A DNA stretch of 9,574 nucleotides from Bacteroidales bacterium (GTDB lineage Bacteria > Bacteroidota > Bacteroidia > Bacteroidales > UBA932), in assembly GCA_017551215.1 (NCBI GenBank), contig JAFZMA010000153.1, forward strand, positions 1 through 9,574. Reading direction: 5' to 3'. The notes below the pieces were generated by a model that did no database searches, had not been told where the DNA came from, and saw only the letters and a list, made by a program, of their open reading frames with translations. Positions 7,262 through 9,574 of the stretch are shown here, in pieces (the stretch's first letter is position 1; every line of letters begins with the position of its first letter). The translations under genes and the position numbers were made by a program.

Positions 7262-8020
7262 ATGTACTCAAAGTACGATATAACCACTGCCAGATGGGGA
7301 GATGTCAGGGACAGGCATTACCATCTGGCAATTTTGCCTTGGGGCAGCACAGAGCCTCACAACACTCATCTCCCATATTGCACCGATATGCTTTGCGCCC
7401 AGGCAGTTGCCTTTGAGGCAGCTGAAAAAGCCGCTCAAAACGGCGTAAACGCAATGGTTCTCCCCGGCATCCCGCTGGGCAGCCAGAATCCGGGGCAGGT
7501 GGAGCTTCCTTTCTGCATACACACATCGCAGAGGACACAGATATCCGTTCTGGAAGACATTGCAGCCAGCCTCAAGAAGCAGAATATCAATAAACTGCTT
7601 ATCCTGAGTGGCCATGGTGGCAATGTTTTCAAGGGAATGATAAGGGACATCACAATCAATGATCCCGCTTTCACAATTACTGTCTGCGAATGGTTCAACT
7701 TTATTCCGAGAAAAGGCTTCTTTGAGGAAGAGTTCGATGACCATGCAGGAGAAATGGAAACCAGCGTCATGATGCACTATTATCCTGAACTTGTGGACCT
7801 TGCAAAAGCCGGAGATGGGAATGCCTCAAGCTTCAGGATAGAAGGCCTGAACCAAAAAGTTGCCTGGGCTCCAAGGGACTGGGCAAAGACCACAACCGAT
7901 ACCGGTGTGGGCAACCCTAAGAAAGCCACTGCCGAGAAAGGCCGCCGCTACATAGAGGCCGCAATGGAAAAAATAGTGAAATTCGTCTCCGATTTTGCCC
8001 TAAGCGATTCTTTATATTGA
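7262..8020 (+). CDS. Creatininase-family metal-dependent amidohydrolase
   Basis: This is a 252-residue cytosolic protein with the metal-binding pattern of the creatininase family: G28-S-T-E31-P-H33-N-T-H-L-P-Y-C-T-D42, then S116-G-H118-G-G-N121, then H161-AGE164-M-E166-TS. These correspond to the Glu/His/Asp/His/Glu set that holds two metal ions. Family members hydrolyse cyclic amides and other C-N or C-C bonds: creatininase itself, archaeal formamide hydrolase ArfB, mycofactocin peptidase MftE and the inositol-pathway hydrolase IolN. The segment after GSQNPGQ (from residue 73) reads ELPFCIHTSQRTQ and lacks the GTI-type block of classical creatininase, which points to another substrate. It is the last gene of the cluster; its stop codon lies within the rpsA promoter region. 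It is not likely to be a true creatinine enzyme in this context. Family is sure; reaction unknown. Confidence 0.88.
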   Translation: MYSKYDITTARWGDVRDRHYHLAILPWGSTEPHNTHLPYCTDMLCAQAVAFEAAEKAAQNGVNAMVLPGIPLGSQNPGQVELPFCIHTSQRTQISVLEDIAASLKKQNINKLLILSGHGGNVFKGMIRDITINDPAFTITVCEWFNFIPRKGFFEEEFDDHAGEMETSVMMHYYPELVDLAKAGDGNASSFRIEGLNQKVAWAPRDWAKTTTDTGVGNPKKATAEKGRRYIEAAMEKIVKFVSDFALSDSLY

Positions 8021-8046
8021 TTTATAGGAGTTTTTTACTATCTTCG
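8017..8046 (+). promoter_or_regulatory. Bacteroidota-type promoter for rpsA
   Basis: TTG at 8017-8019 and TATCTTCG at 8039-8046 are separated by 19 bases. This matches the Bacteroidota -33/-7 layout (TTG, then TAnnTTTG) with one mismatch in the -7 box. The bases after it (CAC) also resemble common promoters of the phylum. Transcription would begin near 8053, giving a leader of roughly 60 bases. The -33 element overlaps the TGA of the creatininase-like gene, so rpsA likely has its own promoter despite the close spacing. Confidence 0.65.
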
Positions 8047-8056
8047 CACGCTGAAT

Positions 8057-8072
8057 TCAGCCGGTGGGCTGA
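8057..8072 (+). other. Hairpin in the rpsA leader
   Basis: TCAGCC (8057-8062) and GGCTGA (8067-8072) can pair as a 6-bp stem around a GGTG loop. It lies just downstream of the predicted transcription start, so it would sit near the 5' end of the rpsA mRNA. It overlaps the 10-base palindrome CTGAATTCAG at 8051-8060. No T-run follows it directly, so it is not a standard terminator for the upstream cluster. It may be a 5' stabilising hairpin or an S1 regulatory site; neither role is shown. Confidence 0.4.
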
Positions 8073-8101
8073 TCTACAAATAATGTTTAACTGCTAATTT
8101 G

Positions 8102-8108
8102 TTTTTTT
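8102..8108 (+). promoter_or_regulatory. T7 tract just before the rpsA start
   Basis: Seven T residues end 3 bases before the rpsA ATG. No SD sequence is present. In mRNA this is a U-rich single-stranded stretch, the kind of sequence that ribosomal protein S1 is known to bind in other bacteria. It could aid ribosome loading or be a site where S1 represses its own translation. The weak stem ACAAAT (8076-8081) with ATTTGT (8097-8102) directly before it could in principle form an attenuator, but it is only 6 bp and A/T-rich. Confidence 0.35.
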
Positions 8109-8111
8109 ATT

Positions 8112-9574
8112 ATGAACGAAGAAATTAAAAATCTTGAGAACGAGGAGATTATAGACGCTCCCGTTCAGAAGGCTGAAGAGACTGTAGAGTCTTTCAGAGA
8201 AGAGGCTGCACCAGTTGCTCCGGTAGCAAGAAAAAGAAAGAGCAATGCTTCCATCGATCCTGCAAAGTTTGACTGGGACGCATTCGAGAACAATGTTCCG
8301 TCTACCGAATCAAAGGACGAACTTGAGAAGAAGTACAGCGAGAGTCTTTCTAAAATCGCTGAGAATGAAGTTATTGAGGGTACAGTAACCGGTCTGACTG
8401 CAAAAGAGGTTATTGTAAATGTTGGCTACAAGAGCGAGGGTGTCATCCAGAGAAATGAATTCAGGTACAATCCTGACCTTAAAGTCGGCGACAAGGTTGA
8501 CGTCCTGGTTGAGAATCCGGAAGACAAGAAAGGTCAGTTGATTCTTTCACATAAGAAGGCTTGCTCACTCAAGTCTTGGGACAGAGTGAACGAGGCATTC
8601 GAGAAGAACGAAATCGTAAAGGGTTTCATCAAGGCTCGTACAAAGGGCGGTATGATCGTGGACGTATTTGGAATCGAGGCCTTCCTGCCAGGTTCCCAGA
8701 TAGACGTGAAGCCTATACGCGACTACGACGTATTTGTAGAGAAGACCATGGAATTCAAGGTTGTAAAGATCAACCAGGACTTCCGCAACGTGGTTCTCTC
8801 GCACAAGGCTCTTATCGAGGCAGAACTTGAGGCTCAGAAGAGCGAAATCATCTCCAAGCTGGAGAAGGGTCAGGTTCTCGAAGGAACCGTCAAGAATATC
8901 ACTTCTTACGGTGTATTTGTTGACCTGGGCGGTGTTGACGGACTTATCCACATCACAGACCTCAGCTGGGGCCGCATCGGCAACCCGGAGGAAGTTGTCA
9001 AGCTGGACGAGAAGATCAATGTCGTTATCCTTGACTTCGACGAGGAGAAGAAGAGAATCGCTCTCGGTCTGAAGCAGCTCACTCCACATCCTTGGGACGC
9101 TCTGAATCCTGACCTTAAGGTCGGTGACACCGTTAAGGGTAAGGTAGTGGTTCTGACAGACTACGGCGCATTCGTAGAGATCCAGCCAGGCATCGAGGGA
9201 CTCATCCACGTTTCAGAGATGAGCTGGTCTTCTCACCTGAGAAGCGCACAGGATTTCCTGAAGCTCGGACAGGAAGTTGAGGCACAGATTCTTACCCTCG
9301 ACCGCGACGAGCACAAGATGAGTCTTGGAATGAAGCAGCTGAAGGCAGATCCTTGGGCAACCATCAAGGAGAAGTATCCTGTAGGAAGCCGCCACACTGC
9401 GATCGTTAGAAACTTCACCAACTTTGGCGTATTCGTAGAGCTTGAGGAAGGCGTAGACGGACTGGTACACGTATCAGACCTCAGCTGGACAAAGAAGATC
9501 AAGCATCCATCCGAATTCACCGCTCTTGGAGAGAAGTTCGAGGTTGTTGTTCTGGACATCGACGAGGAGAAGAA
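8112..9574 (+). CDS. rpsA: 30S ribosomal protein S1 (3' end beyond the window)
   Basis: The open frame from the ATG at 8112 runs unbroken to the window edge, giving 487 complete residues of a protein usually near 600 long in Bacteroidota. S1 binds mRNA on the small ribosomal subunit and helps start translation. After an acidic N-terminal extension with the phylum-typical FDWDAFE stretch come repeated S1 (OB-fold) domains at about residues 84-152, 166-234, 252-322, 338-408 and from 425 to the cut. Domains 3 to 5 carry the classic pattern YGVFVDL...DGLIHITDLSW and its variants (YGAFVEI, FGVFVEL). Domain 2 is more divergent (GGMIVDVFGIEAFLPGS), as is normal for S1. Codon choice appears more restricted (AAG, GAG, CTC, ATC rich) than in the upstream genes, as expected for high expression. 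A separate promoter and leader precede it. The sixth domain and stop lie outside. Confidence 0.96.
   Translation, partial: MNEEIKNLENEEIIDAPVQKAEETVESFREEAAPVAPVARKRKSNASIDPAKFDWDAFENNVPSTESKDELEKKYSESLSKIAENEVIEGTVTGLTAKEVIVNVGYKSEGVIQRNEFRYNPDLKVGDKVDVLVENPEDKKGQLILSHKKACSLKSWDRVNEAFEKNEIVKGFIKARTKGGMIVDVFGIEAFLPGSQIDVKPIRDYDVFVEKTMEFKVVKINQDFRNVVLSHKALIEAELEAQKSEIISKLEKGQVLEGTVKNITSYGVFVDLGGVDGLIHITDLSWGRIGNPEEVVKLDEKINVVILDFDEEKKRIALGLKQLTPHPWDALNPDLKVGDTVKGKVVVLTDYGAFVEIQPGIEGLIHVSEMSWSSHLRSAQDFLKLGQEVEAQILTLDRDEHKMSLGMKQLKADPWATIKEKYPVGSRHTAIVRNFTNFGVFVELEEGVDGLVHVSDLSWTKKIKHPSEFTALGEKFEVVVLDIDEEK

Noticed and set aside
6486..7271. Antisense open frame of 261 codons covering nearly the whole SIS gene
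   Set aside because: The + strand frame has clear SIS-family motifs. The antisense translation shows no recognisable domain, and its length follows from the codon use of the sense gene.
8051..8060. Palindrome CTGAATTCAG as a possible operator
   Set aside because: A single 10-base palindrome without a second site or known matching regulator is weak, and part of it is better explained by the overlapping hairpin.
8076..8108. Possible intrinsic terminator (ACAAAT/ATTTGT stem followed by a T-run)
   Set aside because: The stem is only 6 bp, mostly A/T, with a 15-base loop, and it lies downstream of the rpsA promoter just before the rpsA start. It is too weak to call as a terminator.
8561..8830. 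Out-of-frame + strand open frame of 89 codons inside rpsA
   Set aside because: The rpsA frame is continuous through this region with clear S1 domains; the alternative frame has low-complexity Arg/Gly-rich content typical of a shadow.

Overview
The window reads as chromosomal DNA from a member of the Bacteroidales (phylum Bacteroidota). Three things suggest this. The only recognisable promoter has the Bacteroidota form: TTG, 19 bases, then TATCTTCG against the consensus TAnnTTTG. Most starts lack a Shine-Dalgarno (SD) sequence and sit behind A/T-rich spacers. The peptidase closely resembles dipeptidyl-peptidase 5 of Porphyromonas gingivalis. The species cannot be named from the sequence alone. 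All genes are on the + strand, and I see no mobile element, CRISPR array, tRNA or rRNA.

Positions 20-8020 hold seven tightly packed genes that look like one transcription unit: a CorA-type Mg2+ channel; an unusual ROK-family sugar kinase; a lipoprotein form of dipeptidyl-peptidase 5; two tandem paralogous 12-TM major facilitator (MFS) transporters; a SIS-domain sugar-phosphate protein of the UPF0309 type; and a creatininase-family metal-dependent amidohydrolase. The junctions are a 1-base overlap (TAATG), 10 bases, a 4-base overlap (ATGA), 4 bases, 37 bases and 17 bases. Positions 8021-8111 are a short intergenic region with a promoter, a small hairpin and a T7 tract. From 8112 to the window edge runs rpsA (ribosomal protein S1), which is cut inside its fifth S1 domain.

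The six genes after corA make biochemical sense together. An extracytoplasmic exopeptidase would release a small product, two related transporters would import it, a C-N hydrolase would split an amide-like bond, and a kinase plus a SIS protein would process a sugar. That suggests catabolism of a sugar linked to an amino acid or peptide, such as a glycated dipeptide, glycopeptide fragment or cell-wall fragment. The substrate is not shown by the sequence. The kinase is the oddest member: it has lost the ROK zinc site and two of the usual sugar-contact residues, so its substrate is probably not an ordinary hexose. This cluster is the best candidate here for an undescribed pathway. rpsA and corA look like ordinary housekeeping genes.
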